Shown: one piece after another, positions 8,345 through 17,159 of the stretch
Layout of the letters: every line of letters begins with the position of its first letter
Position numbering within the stretch: the stretch's first letter is position 1
From: Pseudomonas versuta
GTDB lineage: Bacteria > Pseudomonadota > Gammaproteobacteria > Pseudomonadales > Pseudomonadaceae
Assembly (NCBI RefSeq): GCF_001294575.1
Contig: NZ_CP012676.1
Span: 1,736,001-1,800,000, forward strand
Direction: 5' to 3'
DNA: 64,000 bases
The notes under the pieces: model-generated
Databases searched by the model: none
What the model was told of the DNA's origin: nothing
The model's input: only the letters and a program-made list of their open reading frames with translations
Made by a program: the position numbers and the translations under genes

Positions 8345-9895
8345 ATGACTTTTAGCCCCATGACTATTCCCCAGCTACTGATTGATGCCGCACAGCATCA
8401 TGCAGGGCGTACCGCTATCGAAGAAAACGGTGAGTGCACCGACTACCGCGACTTGCCGCACCTGGCGCTGGCCGTGACCCGCAGCCTGATGGCCCGGGGT
8501 ATCGGCAAGGGTGACCGGGTGGCGATCTGGGCCCCCAATGGCCGGGACTGGATCATTGCGGCACTGGGCATTCATTGCGCAGGGGCGGTGATGGTGCCGG
8601 TCAACACCCGTATGAAAGGCAACGAGGCGGCTGATATTTTGCAGCGCAGTGCCAGCCGGCTGTTATTTGTCCAGCCGAAGTTCTTGGGCAGTGACTACCT
8701 GGCCTTACTCGCCCCCCATCGTCCCGATACCCTCGAGGGGCTGGTGCTGCTGGGTGACGCCCCGGCGTGGGATGAGTTTCTGGCCGGCGGGTCAAGCGTC
8801 AGTGAAGCCGACGCCCGGCAGCGGGCAGCCGGGGTCCGTGCCGATGACTTGAGCGATCTGCTGTTCACCTCGGGCACCACCGGTAAACCCAAAGGGGTGA
8901 TGAGCGCCCACGGGCAAAACATCCGGGCGTTCAGCGAATACGTGAAGGTGATTGGGTTACGTGCCGGTGACCGCTACTTAGTGATCAACCCGTTTTTCCA
9001 TGCCTTTGGCTACAAGGCGGGCTGGCTGACGTGCCTGCTGGCCGGGGCCACCATTTTGCCGCACCCGGTGTTCGATGCCGAAGCGGTCTTCCAGCGCATT
9101 GCAGCCGAGAACATCAACGTACTGCCGGGGCCACCGACCCTGTATCTGTCGATGCTGGCGCACCCCAAACTGGCTGAAACCGACCTGTCGAGCTTGCGCA
9201 TTGCCGTTACGGGGGCCGCGACCATCGCCCCGAGCCTGATCGAACGGATGCGCCGCGAACTGGGTTTTTCGGTGGTGACCACGGCCTATGGACTGACCGA
9301 GTGCGGCGGCCTGGCGACCATTTGCAACCCGGCCGATCCGGCGCAGACCATTGCCAGCACCAGCGGGCGGGCGATTGCCGGTACTGAAGTGAGCATCCGT
9401 GACCCGCAAAACCGAGCCCTGGCGGCGGGTGATACGGGCGAAATCTGCCTGCGCGGCTTTCACGTGATGCAGGGTTACTTTGAAGACCCGCAAGCCACTG
9501 CCGAAACCATCGACACTGAGGGCTGGCTGCACACGGGTGACATTGGCCAGCTGGATGCCGCGGGCAACTTGCGCATCACTGACCGCCTGAAAGACATGTT
9601 TATCGTCGGTGGCTTCAACTGCTACCCGGCGGAGATTGAAGCGGGCCTGATCGAACACCCGGCCATCGCCCAAGTGGCGGTGATTGGCGTACCGGATGAG
9701 CGCATGGGCGAAGTGGGCTGTGCCTGCGTGGTGCTGCGCCATGAACAGCGACTGGACGAAGCGGGGCTGATCCTGTGGGCCCGGGAGCACATGGCCAACT
9801 ACAAAGTGCCGCGCATGGTGCGGTTCTACGAGGCATTGCCGGTCAATGCATCGAACAAGGTGGCGAAGAATGAATTGCGATCATTGATTATGTAG
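8345..9895 (+). CDS. fadD3: FadD3-type CoA ligase for the HIP C/D-ring propionate
   Basis: 516-residue ANL-superfamily acyl-CoA synthetase. Motifs: LLFTSGTTGKPKGVM (P-loop, ~residues 171-185), TTAYGLTECGG, LHTGDIGQLD, and the C-terminal lysine region VNASNKVAKNEL. FadD3 activates HIP, the propionate-bearing C/D-ring remnant left after A/B-ring removal, and the gene's place at the end of a kstD-kshB operon fits that role. It lacks the long N-terminus of FATP-type ligases such as the one at 37012. ATG 8345 is used; ATG 8360 is an alternative. A hairpin follows immediately. Substrate assignment is from family resemblance and context. Confidence 0.75.
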   Translation: MTFSPMTIPQLLIDAAQHHAGRTAIEENGECTDYRDLPHLALAVTRSLMARGIGKGDRVAIWAPNGRDWIIAALGIHCAGAVMVPVNTRMKGNEAADILQRSASRLLFVQPKFLGSDYLALLAPHRPDTLEGLVLLGDAPAWDEFLAGGSSVSEADARQRAAGVRADDLSDLLFTSGTTGKPKGVMSAHGQNIRAFSEYVKVIGLRAGDRYLVINPFFHAFGYKAGWLTCLLAGATILPHPVFDAEAVFQRIAAENINVLPGPPTLYLSMLAHPKLAETDLSSLRIAVTGAATIAPSLIERMRRELGFSVVTTAYGLTECGGLATICNPADPAQTIASTSGRAIAGTEVSIRDPQNRALAAGDTGEICLRGFHVMQGYFEDPQATAETIDTEGWLHTGDIGQLDAAGNLRITDRLKDMFIVGGFNCYPAEIEAGLIEHPAIAQVAVIGVPDERMGEVGCACVVLRHEQRLDEAGLILWAREHMANYKVPRMVRFYEALPVNASNKVAKNELRSLIM

Positions 9896-9901
9896 TGGCA
9901 T

Positions 9902-9934
9902 TGGCCAGCGCTCCCGCAGGCTGAGCGTTGGCCA
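9902..9934 (+). terminator. Hairpin after fadD3
   Basis: Bases 9902-9913 and 9923-9934 pair over 12 positions with one mismatch around a 9-nt loop, directly after the fadD3 stop. There is no following T tract, so it may be a weak or Rho-assisted terminator, or a processed 3' end. It marks the left edge of the AT-rich insert. Confidence 0.45.
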
Positions 9935-9962
9935 TCACAGCCATTGGGTTCGAATAGCGTGA

Positions 9963-10580
9963 TTACTCTGTTTTGATTCTGTCCGGGTTGGAGAATACAT
10001 ATCGAGTGCCGGGAAATTCGTGCTGGATGTTCCCGTCAATGACACGGTGTTTGTTACTTGCCAGAACATGGTTCGAAATATACTTAAAGGGCGGGTAGTA
10101 GAGAATGTTGTCTTTAGGGGCGTCCATCCAGCAGAAAGAGATATTTTTGTTAAGGAATGCGGATCTCGCCAACTTGAGAAAATCGGGATCGAAGCCAGCG
10201 CGACAAACATTAAATTTGACTACACCCACCTCTCTTAAGTTATTTCGACTCAGGTAATCGGCTAGCTCATTAATGCTGAGGCTAAACATTCCGTCCTCAT
10301 CGCCGTGAGCAAAGATGTCAAGTCTGTCCAACCGATTGATATCAGCATAAAAGTGTTGATTCTGAATTAATGGGGTGTGTTCCTGTTCTAATGTATGTGC
10401 ATGCAGATAATCATGAGTGCCATAGTAACTTTTCAAATATTCCAGCTCATAGGCCCCGCGCTGCCCAAGGAATGCCGATGCAAACACCGGGAAAATTCTG
10501 CCGTGAACCCAGTTTTTGGAGTGGATTAAAGGTATTTTGCCAGCGACAATATAAAGCGTTGTGAAAATTCCCATGTTCAT
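9963..10580 (-). CDS. Clan-CD (C80-like) cysteine-peptidase-like protein
   Basis: 205 residues, unlike its neighbours in base composition (visibly AT-rich). I do not recognise a named family member. The central part has a pattern typical of caspase-fold self-processing proteases such as the MARTX cysteine protease domain: LDIFAHGDEDG with a candidate catalytic His, then SINELADYLSRNNLREVG, then VVKFNVCRAGF with a candidate catalytic Cys about 37 residues later, then LARSAFLNKNISFCW. It starts directly after an in-frame TAG that ends the 51-codon frame at 10736. The two may be one gene broken by a stop, or a coupled pair. The ribosome site in front of this ATG is poor, which favours the broken-gene view. 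Role unknown; it lies divergent from the RHS gene. Confidence 0.6.
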   Translation of the reverse strand: MNMGIFTTLYIVAGKIPLIHSKNWVHGRIFPVFASAFLGQRGAYELEYLKSYYGTHDYLHAHTLEQEHTPLIQNQHFYADINRLDRLDIFAHGDEDGMFSLSINELADYLSRNNLREVGVVKFNVCRAGFDPDFLKLARSAFLNKNISFCWMDAPKDNILYYPPFKYISNHVLASNKHRVIDGNIQHEFPGTRYVFSNPDRIKTE

Positions 10581-10736
10581 CTAGCCCCGTTTTATATTGT
10601 CTGAAACAATCACTGGAGTCGCATAGGCATTGTGAGAACGTCTTATACCACCGCGGGCGAAAAGAACGGCATGCTCCGCCGAAAGATTCATTGCTTTAAT
10701 GAAGACGTCCTTGTGTCTATAAATGGTACCGCCCAT
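10581..10736 (-). CDS. 51-residue ORF, possible N-terminus of the C80-like gene
   Basis: ATG 10736 follows a clear ribosome site (AGGAG, 6 nt spacer ATAAAT), so I place the start here rather than at upstream codons in the same frame. The product begins MGGTIYRHKDVF and ends SDNIKRG. The stop TAG (10581-10583) abuts the ATG of the next frame, and both are in the same reading frame. Reading through the TAG would give a protein of about 257 residues joining this segment to the His/Cys domain. No known domain is visible in these 51 residues alone. Confidence 0.55.
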   Translation of the reverse strand: MGGTIYRHKDVFIKAMNLSAEHAVLFARGGIRRSHNAYATPVIVSDNIKRG

Positions 10737-11024
10737 ATTTATCTCCTGAATTATATTTGCATTTGTATGTGGTGAGATTTCGATTGGGTGTGCAACTTTT
10801 GGTAAATAGTTATTTGGTGCTGTGACAAATAAGCAGGCATGTTTAAATAAGAATAATCTCAAATCCCGCAGGGGGATTTATCCTAAACTTTACATTCAGC
10901 GTGCGACTGCTCTCGCACGCATGCCGTTCTGTAGTTGCACCCATTACATCTCTTACTCATTGTTGGTCTCAAGTCAGCGCTTCTATTTTGCCACTCCTCT
11001 TAAGCGAACCACGGAGTAGCAAAC
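10737..11024. other. AT-rich intergenic region between divergent insert genes
   Basis: 288 nt with no convincing gene. The base composition is lower in GC than in the flanking catabolic genes. It must hold the promoters of the divergent small gene and the RHS gene. A possible RHS promoter is TTGTTG with TATTTT 18 nt downstream near 10960-10990. No copy of the steroid-regulon motif is present. Confidence 0.4.
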
Positions 11025-14000
11025 ATGCTTGACCCATCTGACCCCACCCCCGACACCCAATCCGCCGCCAGCCTGCTCAACAGCGGCGACGTCTATTCCG
11101 GTGCCTACAACTTCATGAGCAGCGTCAGTGCCGGGGTTGATCCGCGCACCGGTTCGTTCTCGGCCTCGATCAGCCTGCCCACCGGCGCCGCCAACGACCT
11201 GCGCGGGCCCATCAGCCAGCTGCGCCTGGGTTACAGCCCTTTGATGACTGAAGACCAGGGTTTTGGCCTGGGCTGGGGGCTCGGCACCACCTCGTGGGAC
11301 GGTGCCAGTCAGCAACTTCAGCTGAACTCCGGCGAGCGTTTTCGCGGTGAAATTGTTGGCCAGGGCATGCGCTTTCCCGATGTGCGCTTGCCGGTGGTAA
11401 CAGTCACGGTGCAGCGCCAGGAGATGTGGGTCCGCCACAACGACGGCACCTCTGAACGCCTGACGCCGTTGGCCGGGCACCCGAGCCTGTGGGTGGTCCG
11501 CACCCTGGTCGGCGCTGATGGCAGTGCCCTGAACTTTGACTGGCGCTCGATTGGCAACGCGGCTTATTTGCAGCACGTCAGCGATGCCCAAGGGCGAGTC
11601 GTTGTCGCGCTGGACTATGAAGGCCCGACCCGTCTGACCTTGCAACCGGGCACGCCCTCACAAGTGGTGATGACTTTTCTGCGTATCTCCGGGCAGTTGC
11701 GCCGGGTAACGGTGGACGGGTTGCCTGACAATGGCTGGCAGTTTGACTACAGCACTTCAACCTCGGGCCTGTTGCTGCTGAGCAAATGCACCCAGCCTAC
11801 CGGCAGCACCGAGGAGGTGACCTACAGCGAGGCCAACGGCCTGAACCTGCCTGCAGGTGCGCCCTTTGCACGGATGCCGGTGGTCAGCCAGACCCGCAAG
11901 GACCCGGGCGATGGCCAGCCGGTGCAGCTGGTTGGCTATGACTATGGGCTTTATGGCAGCAACAATTATTTCGGCTGGCCAGCGGTGCGCCAGTGGCGCA
12001 ACCGCGAGGACAACCTCTACCACCTGACCGGGGGCGGTGATTTTCTGTATGGCTCCACCGAAACCCTGATGGATGCCCGGGGCACGCCGCTGCAAACCAT
12101 CAGCCGCACCTTTAACCGTTTCCACCTGCTGACCCGCGAGCGCACGCTGCAGGGCCAGACGATGCAGGAAACCGAGACCACCTATTACGACGAACCCTGG
12201 CTGCCGATTGCCCGGCAACTGCCTTATTTCCAGTTCCCGCACAAGGTGATTACCCGCAAGGCGCAGCTGGACGGGCAGCGGGTTTTGCGTGAATTGAGTA
12301 CTGAGGAAGAGACCCGTTACGACGACTTGGGCAACCCGATTTGGCACCGCAATTCCCTGGGCGCGGTTGAGGTGTCCGAGTACTACCCGGTCAGTGGTGA
12401 GACCGATAACTGTCCGGCTGATCCGTTGGGCAGGATTACCCGTCTGAAAAGTCGCACAGTGAGTCCACCGCCCGGCACCGAAGGCCCGGTGAAGCAGACT
12501 CAATATCGCTATCAATCATTGCCAGTACGTCAGGATGCACCCGAGTTTGCACTGCCGACCTTTATCCAGAGCAGCGAGGAGAAACTGTTGTTGGTGGAGG
12601 GCGAAAAACGTACCGAGCTGGGGCGCTCCAGCCAGACCTTTATCGTTGATCCTTCGTCGCCCCATCACGGGCGCATGCTCAGTGAAATTCAGACCGTACA
12701 GGGTAAAAGCACCACCCGTTCCTACAGCTATCAGCTCAACCAAGCCCGCAATGCCCGCTCGCTTGAGCATGCAGTGCTGCAGGAAAACGTCACCGTCACC
12801 GTCACCGGGCACGATGGGCATGAATCCAGCTCCCAATCCTCGCAAGATCTGTACTCGGGTTTGATGGTCACCGAGCAGACCGATGAGCAAATGCGCATCG
12901 CCTTTGCCCACGATGCCCTGGGCCGTGTAGTACAAGAGGTCGCCGCCCCGGATTCGGCGTTCGAGGCCGAGGTCAATTGGGCCTATTCGTTGTCAGCGAA
13001 CGAACGCTGCCAGACCCGAATCGGCGCTTCCGGGCGTAAGGAAACCGTCTGGCTGGATGGTATGGGCCGGGAAATTCGTCGAGAAAAACAGACCGACAGC
13101 GGTGAGACTTATACCGCCTGGACTGGCGAATATGACGTGTTGGGCCGGGTATTTCGGGAGACCAGCTACGACCTCGGTAACGAAGACACTCCGGCCCTGA
13201 GCCTGAGCACCGAACGTACCTTTGATGACTGGGGCAATGTGCTGACCGAAACCGGGGCAGACGGCGTCACCCAACACACTGTTGCCGACCCGGTAGCCCT
13301 GACCGGCACCCGCTGGCAGACCGACGCCAATGGCGTGGCCGGGCCCAAAACCGTGACCACCCAGGGTCTTGATGGACAGCCTTTAAAAGAACAGGTGTTT
13401 TGCGCCGATGGCCTGCTCCAGCACGAACTGAGCTGGAGCTATGACGGGCTTGGACGTTGCATCAGCCAGTCCGATGCCATGGGCCGGGAGACGCGTCAGG
13501 AGTGGGATGCCCGCGATCGACTGGTGTCGACTACGTTGCCCGACGGCAGTGTGATCAAGCGCACCTACGCCGAAGGGCACGACGGTGAATTACCGGCCAC
13601 GGTCTCGATCTCTCATGCTTCTTTGGGCAGTAATGAAATCGTATTGGGCGAGCGCCAATACGATGGTCTTGGCCGACTGGTATGGGAAAAGGTCGGCCAG
13701 AGTGTGTCTGAATGGCAATACGCCGAAGGACAAATCCACGCCCATACCCAGACGCTGCCCGACGGCACGCAGGTCCGGACCGAACGCCAACCGGAACTGG
13801 GCGGTGCGCTGCTGTCGATGCAGGCGCCCGGAATCCGTGTGTTCAACACGTACGACCCGCTCAGCGGCCGGTTGCTGGAATCACAGGGCAATCTGGGGCT
13901 GCAAAAAGATCATTGGTCGCCGTCGGGTTTGCTGACCCAAGCCGATTACGCCTGGCAAGGCGATCAACCGCGCTCGCAGCAACAAACCGCCACGCCATCG

Positions 14001-16103
14001 GGCAAGGTCACGCGTCTGACCGATGCCGACGGCGCCGAGCAGCGCTGCCAGTACGATGCCTTGGGTCGCTTGAGCCAGCAGCAAGGTCCCGACGTCACGG
14101 TTACCGTCACCTACGATGCCGCGTCGCGCATTCACCAGCAGCGCACCCAATCAAAAGATGGCTCGCGGGACATGACCGTGACCCTGGGCTACGACAGCCT
14201 CGGTCGCCCGGCTCGGCGCACTACCGATACCCGCACCCCGACTGGGCAACAGGTAGAAGTGCAAACCCAACAGTGGCGCCAAGACGGCAAGCTGACCCAG
14301 CGCGAACTGACCCGTGACGGTGTTCTGATACGTCGTGAAACCTTCGACTACGACATCCGTGGCCGGATGATCGCCCAGCAGCTAGTGGGCGAGAAATTAC
14401 CCGAAGACGCCCACGGCAAAACCTACCGCGAGCAGCACTTCGAATACGATGCGCTGGACAATGTGCGCCGTTTGGAAACCGTATTAGCCGACGGCAGCGC
14501 AAACAACGTCACCACATTTACTTACAACCCCTCCGACCTTACCCAGCTGATAAACATCAGTCACAGCCGAAGCGATTACCCGGCGCCGGTAACCCTGGAG
14601 TACGACGCCCTCGGCAATCTCAAACGCGACGAGCGCGGTAATCCACTGCACTACGACACCCTGGGCCGACTCATTGGCGTCACCCTGCCTACAGGAGAAC
14701 GCCGTTGGCACTACGGCCCGGCGGGCAACATCATCAAGACCGAGGATCTGCGCGGCCCCCGCTGGCGTTACCACACCAGCGGCCAGCTCAGTTGCGAGCT
14801 GGGTGAAGACACTCAAACCCGCTGGGTACGGGCCGGTGCGGTGCCGGTGGCCGAAAGCCGGCTGGCCTCAGCGGTGCGCGAAGTCATGTTGCTGGGCACC
14901 GATGCCCAGGGCTCTGTGACTACTGAGGCCGAGGACGGGATCAATACCCCGGTCTACGGCGCCTACGGCCAGAGCCAGCCCGGCGCCAGCCGCCTGGGCT
15001 ACGCCGGAGCCCTGCGCGAACAAGACAGCGGCTGGTACTTCCTCGGTGATTACCGCATCTACAATCCGGCGCTGATGCGTTTTCACAGCCGTGACAGCCT
15101 CAGCCCCTTCGGTGAAGGCGGCCTCAATGGCTACGCCTACTGCGCCGGCGACCCGGTCAACCGCATCGACCCGTCGGGCCATTCGTGGCTGGACTGGTTG
15201 CTGCCGGCGGTAGGGATTGCGTTCGCGTTGGTGGGCACCGTGGCCTCATTCGGTGCATTGGCAGCGCCCACTGCGGCGCTGACTGCCAGCTATGTAACGG
15301 CAGTCACCACTGCGACATTGAGCGCGGTGTCGCTGGCCGCAGACGTCGCCTCGATAGCCTTGCTGGCCACCGGCAATGAAAACGCGGGTCGGATTCTGGG
15401 CTTTGTGGGTATGGCCACAGGTCTGGCATCAGCGGCGCCGTCAATCGCCGGGGCGGCGGCCAAGGGGGTCAGCAAAGCGGGCAAGTTTGTCGGTGGGTGG
15501 CAGAACAAACTGCAAAACGCCGGGGGACGGGGTCGGGGATTTCCTGCGCCCCGGACATACCAGGTGCCAACCCTTCAATCCTTGGCTAACAATGCTGCTG
15601 ACCCGGGAGACGTATGGCGTGCGACCCGCCACATGGACTTTCCCGGCTCAGCAGACCGCCTGAGCCAAATAGCGCCAGAGGCGGCAAATCGGTATGGCAG
15701 TACCAGCGGGCGAGCGTTTAACGAGGTTCGAGGCTATTACCAGAACGCCAATCCAAGGGTCCCGGTGGTCCTGCCAGCCAACAATGTTCCTGCTGGTCAA
15801 TTACATATCGGAGACGCCATAGCCCCGTTATACGCAAATAATCCGGATTATGTCCGTGAGGTCAGAATGATTGCATCTGATCGGCGCGCAAGATTCGATT
15901 ACACGGATTTGATCAACGCCAATATACGCCCTGAGAACATTAGAACGGTTTCCAGAGAGTTTTCTAATAATGTGGCTAACTTGACACAGAGACAAAGGGC
16001 GCGACCACGTATACGGGAGCTTGTAGATCATTGGGGAGAAGACAGGACTTGGGCTGCTTTCAATGATGTCTGGAGCAGTGTCTATATGTTGCTACGTCAG
16101 TAG
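11025..16103 (+). CDS. RHS/YD-repeat protein with C-terminal polymorphic tail
   Basis: 1692 residues. The N-terminal ~350 residues start with SGAYNFMSSVSAGVDPRTG and a beta-rich part; residues ~350-1290 hold many YD repeats (YDALGRL-, YDSLGRP-type units); the RHS core follows with LGYAGALREQDSGWYFLGDYR, YNPALMRFHSRDSLSP and the boundary DPVNRIDPSGH near residue 1385. After it come a hydrophobic Ala-rich segment (~1390-1450) and a unique C-terminal region of ~210 residues that I do not recognise and that looks less GC-rich. No signal peptide, PAAR or VgrG part is visible. Such proteins form a beta-cage enclosing a toxic C-terminus. No immunity-like gene follows on the same strand. ATG 11025 has GGAG upstream. 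Confidence 0.85.
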   Translation: MLDPSDPTPDTQSAASLLNSGDVYSGAYNFMSSVSAGVDPRTGSFSASISLPTGAANDLRGPISQLRLGYSPLMTEDQGFGLGWGLGTTSWDGASQQLQLNSGERFRGEIVGQGMRFPDVRLPVVTVTVQRQEMWVRHNDGTSERLTPLAGHPSLWVVRTLVGADGSALNFDWRSIGNAAYLQHVSDAQGRVVVALDYEGPTRLTLQPGTPSQVVMTFLRISGQLRRVTVDGLPDNGWQFDYSTSTSGLLLLSKCTQPTGSTEEVTYSEANGLNLPAGAPFARMPVVSQTRKDPGDGQPVQLVGYDYGLYGSNNYFGWPAVRQWRNREDNLYHLTGGGDFLYGSTETLMDARGTPLQTISRTFNRFHLLTRERTLQGQTMQETETTYYDEPWLPIARQLPYFQFPHKVITRKAQLDGQRVLRELSTEEETRYDDLGNPIWHRNSLGAVEVSEYYPVSGETDNCPADPLGRITRLKSRTVSPPPGTEGPVKQTQYRYQSLPVRQDAPEFALPTFIQSSEEKLLLVEGEKRTELGRSSQTFIVDPSSPHHGRMLSEIQTVQGKSTTRSYSYQLNQARNARSLEHAVLQENVTVTVTGHDGHESSSQSSQDLYSGLMVTEQTDEQMRIAFAHDALGRVVQEVAAPDSAFEAEVNWAYSLSANERCQTRIGASGRKETVWLDGMGREIRREKQTDSGETYTAWTGEYDVLGRVFRETSYDLGNEDTPALSLSTERTFDDWGNVLTETGADGVTQHTVADPVALTGTRWQTDANGVAGPKTVTTQGLDGQPLKEQVFCADGLLQHELSWSYDGLGRCISQSDAMGRETRQEWDARDRLVSTTLPDGSVIKRTYAEGHDGELPATVSISHASLGSNEIVLGERQYDGLGRLVWEKVGQSVSEWQYAEGQIHAHTQTLPDGTQVRTERQPELGGALLSMQAPGIRVFNTYDPLSGRLLESQGNLGLQKDHWSPSGLLTQADYAWQGDQPRSQQQTATPSGKVTRLTDADGAEQRCQYDALGRLSQQQGPDVTVTVTYDAASRIHQQRTQSKDGSRDMTVTLGYDSLGRPARRTTDTRTPTGQQVEVQTQQWRQDGKLTQRELTRDGVLIRRETFDYDIRGRMIAQQLVGEKLPEDAHGKTYREQHFEYDALDNVRRLETVLADGSANNVTTFTYNPSDLTQLINISHSRSDYPAPVTLEYDALGNLKRDERGNPLHYDTLGRLIGVTLPTGERRWHYGPAGNIIKTEDLRGPRWRYHTSGQLSCELGEDTQTRWVRAGAVPVAESRLASAVREVMLLGTDAQGSVTTEAEDGINTPVYGAYGQSQPGASRLGYAGALREQDSGWYFLGDYRIYNPALMRFHSRDSLSPFGEGGLNGYAYCAGDPVNRIDPSGHSWLDWLLPAVGIAFALVGTVASFGALAAPTAALTASYVTAVTTATLSAVSLAADVASIALLATGNENAGRILGFVGMATGLASAAPSIAGAAAKGVSKAGKFVGGWQNKLQNAGGRGRGFPAPRTYQVPTLQSLANNAADPGDVWRATRHMDFPGSADRLSQIAPEAANRYGSTSGRAFNEVRGYYQNANPRVPVVLPANNVPAGQLHIGDAIAPLYANNPDYVREVRMIASDRRARFDYTDLINANIRPENIRTVSREFSNNVANLTQRQRARPRIRELVDHWGEDRTWAAFNDVWSSVYMLLRQ

Positions 16104-16125
16104 CAGCTGATTTTGTTACCCGATT

Positions 16126-16160
16126 AACCCGTTGTCGTTTGAAAGCGCGTGACGGGTTTT
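16126..16160 (+). terminator. Weak hairpin after the RHS gene
   Basis: AACCCGT (16126-16132) pairs with ACGGGTT (16152-16158) across a 19-nt loop and is followed by a short T run. It lies between the convergent RHS gene and the enoyl-CoA hydratase and could serve either strand. Confidence 0.35.
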
Positions 16161-16229
16161 GTGCAACCAACCTTCGATAATTGCGTCGGGCGCCGGGGCC
16201 CTGGTATTCAAGACAACCGGCGCCACCCC

Positions 16230-17015
16230 TTACTTGCCCTCAAACACTGGCGTACGTTTTTCAATAAACGCCTGCATCCCTTCTTTCTGGTCCCGCGATG
16301 CAAACAGCAGCGCATTGGCTTTGCGCTCCAGGGCCAGGCCGGTCTCCAGCGGGGCATCGACCCCGGCCAGAATCACTTCCTTGATTTGCTCGGCCGCCAG
16401 CGGCGGCATGGCCGCAATCAACGTCGCCATCTTCAGTGCTTCGGCTTGCACCTGATCATCATCCACCACGTCACTGACCAGTCCGGAAATCCATGCTTCC
16501 TCAGCGGTGATCGGTTGCCCGGTCAATGCCATGCGCATGGCTTTGGCCTTGCCCACTGCCCGTACCAGACGTTGGGTGCCGCCGATGCCCGGCATGATCC
16601 CGATGCGGATTTCCGGCTGGCAAAACTTCGCGCTGCGCCCGGCCACAATAATGTCGGCCAGCATCGCCAGTTCACAGCCGCCGCCATAGGCGTACCCGCA
16701 CACGGCCGCGATCACCGGTTTGGGGCAATGCTGGATGGGGGCCCAGACCCGCTCGGTATGGCGCTGGTAAATATCGATCGGACCGACGCCGGCCATGCTG
16801 TTGATGTCGCCGCCTGCCGCAAACACCTTGTCGCCGCCGGTCAGCAGGATGCAGCGCACCTGCGGGCTTTCGGCCAGCTCTGTGAAATAGCGCGACAACA
16901 ACGCTTGCAGTTCGAGACTCAAGGCATTGGTGGCCAGCGGCCGGTTAAGCCGCAGCAAGGCGACGCCCGGGGTCGGAAATTCAAGCAATACCGGCGCGGC
17001 GGTTGGGTCTGACAT
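16230..17015 (-). CDS. Enoyl-CoA hydratase (crotonase family)
   Basis: 261 residues from ATG 17015, which has AGGA 7 nt upstream. An ATG 12 nt earlier lacks a ribosome site. It is a canonical hydratase: GGDINSMAG oxyanion segment, GGGCELAMLAD with the first catalytic Glu, and CQPEIRIGIMPGIGG with the second. It hydrates 2-enoyl-CoA thioesters to 3-hydroxyacyl-CoA. The gene is divergent from the side-chain operon, and a regulon motif (17085-17102) lies between them, so it is probably co-regulated. It could act on the steroid side chain or on C/D-ring acyl-CoA intermediates. Confidence 0.85.
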   Translation of the reverse strand: MSDPTAAPVLLEFPTPGVALLRLNRPLATNALSLELQALLSRYFTELAESPQVRCILLTGGDKVFAAGGDINSMAGVGPIDIYQRHTERVWAPIQHCPKPVIAAVCGYAYGGGCELAMLADIIVAGRSAKFCQPEIRIGIMPGIGGTQRLVRAVGKAKAMRMALTGQPITAEEAWISGLVSDVVDDDQVQAEALKMATLIAAMPPLAAEQIKEVILAGVDAPLETGLALERKANALLFASRDQKEGMQAFIEKRTPVFEGK

Positions 17016-17084
17016 GGGGTTCCTCATTAACAGGAGCTGTTGCTACAGCGTGCGCTGGATTGTTGCTTTGGCAAGGTGAGGCTT

Positions 17085-17102
17085 CATCGTCCGTTCAGAC
17101 GA
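17085..17102. promoter_or_regulatory. Candidate steroid-regulon operator, site 2 (divergent)
   Basis: The sequence is CATCGTCCGTTCAGACGA. Its core TCGTC-N6-GACGA is a perfect dyad, so it can face both the hydratase (-) and the side-chain operon (+). On the + strand a -10-like TAGAGT sits at 17125-17130, 20 nt past the motif when allowing for the two bases after GACGA. Confidence 0.55.
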
Positions 17103-17159
17103 CGAGCAGCCCCGGCATTGCCCCTAGAGTGGCCCCATCAGTAGAAAAAGGAGCACGTC

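Noticed and set aside
10020..10238. 72-codon + strand frame within the C80-like gene
   Set aside because: Antisense to the His/Cys-containing frame, with no ribosome site or motif.
16149..17012. 287-codon + strand frame opposite the hydratase
   Set aside because: The - strand frame encodes a canonical crotonase with both catalytic Glu; the + frame is its shadow.
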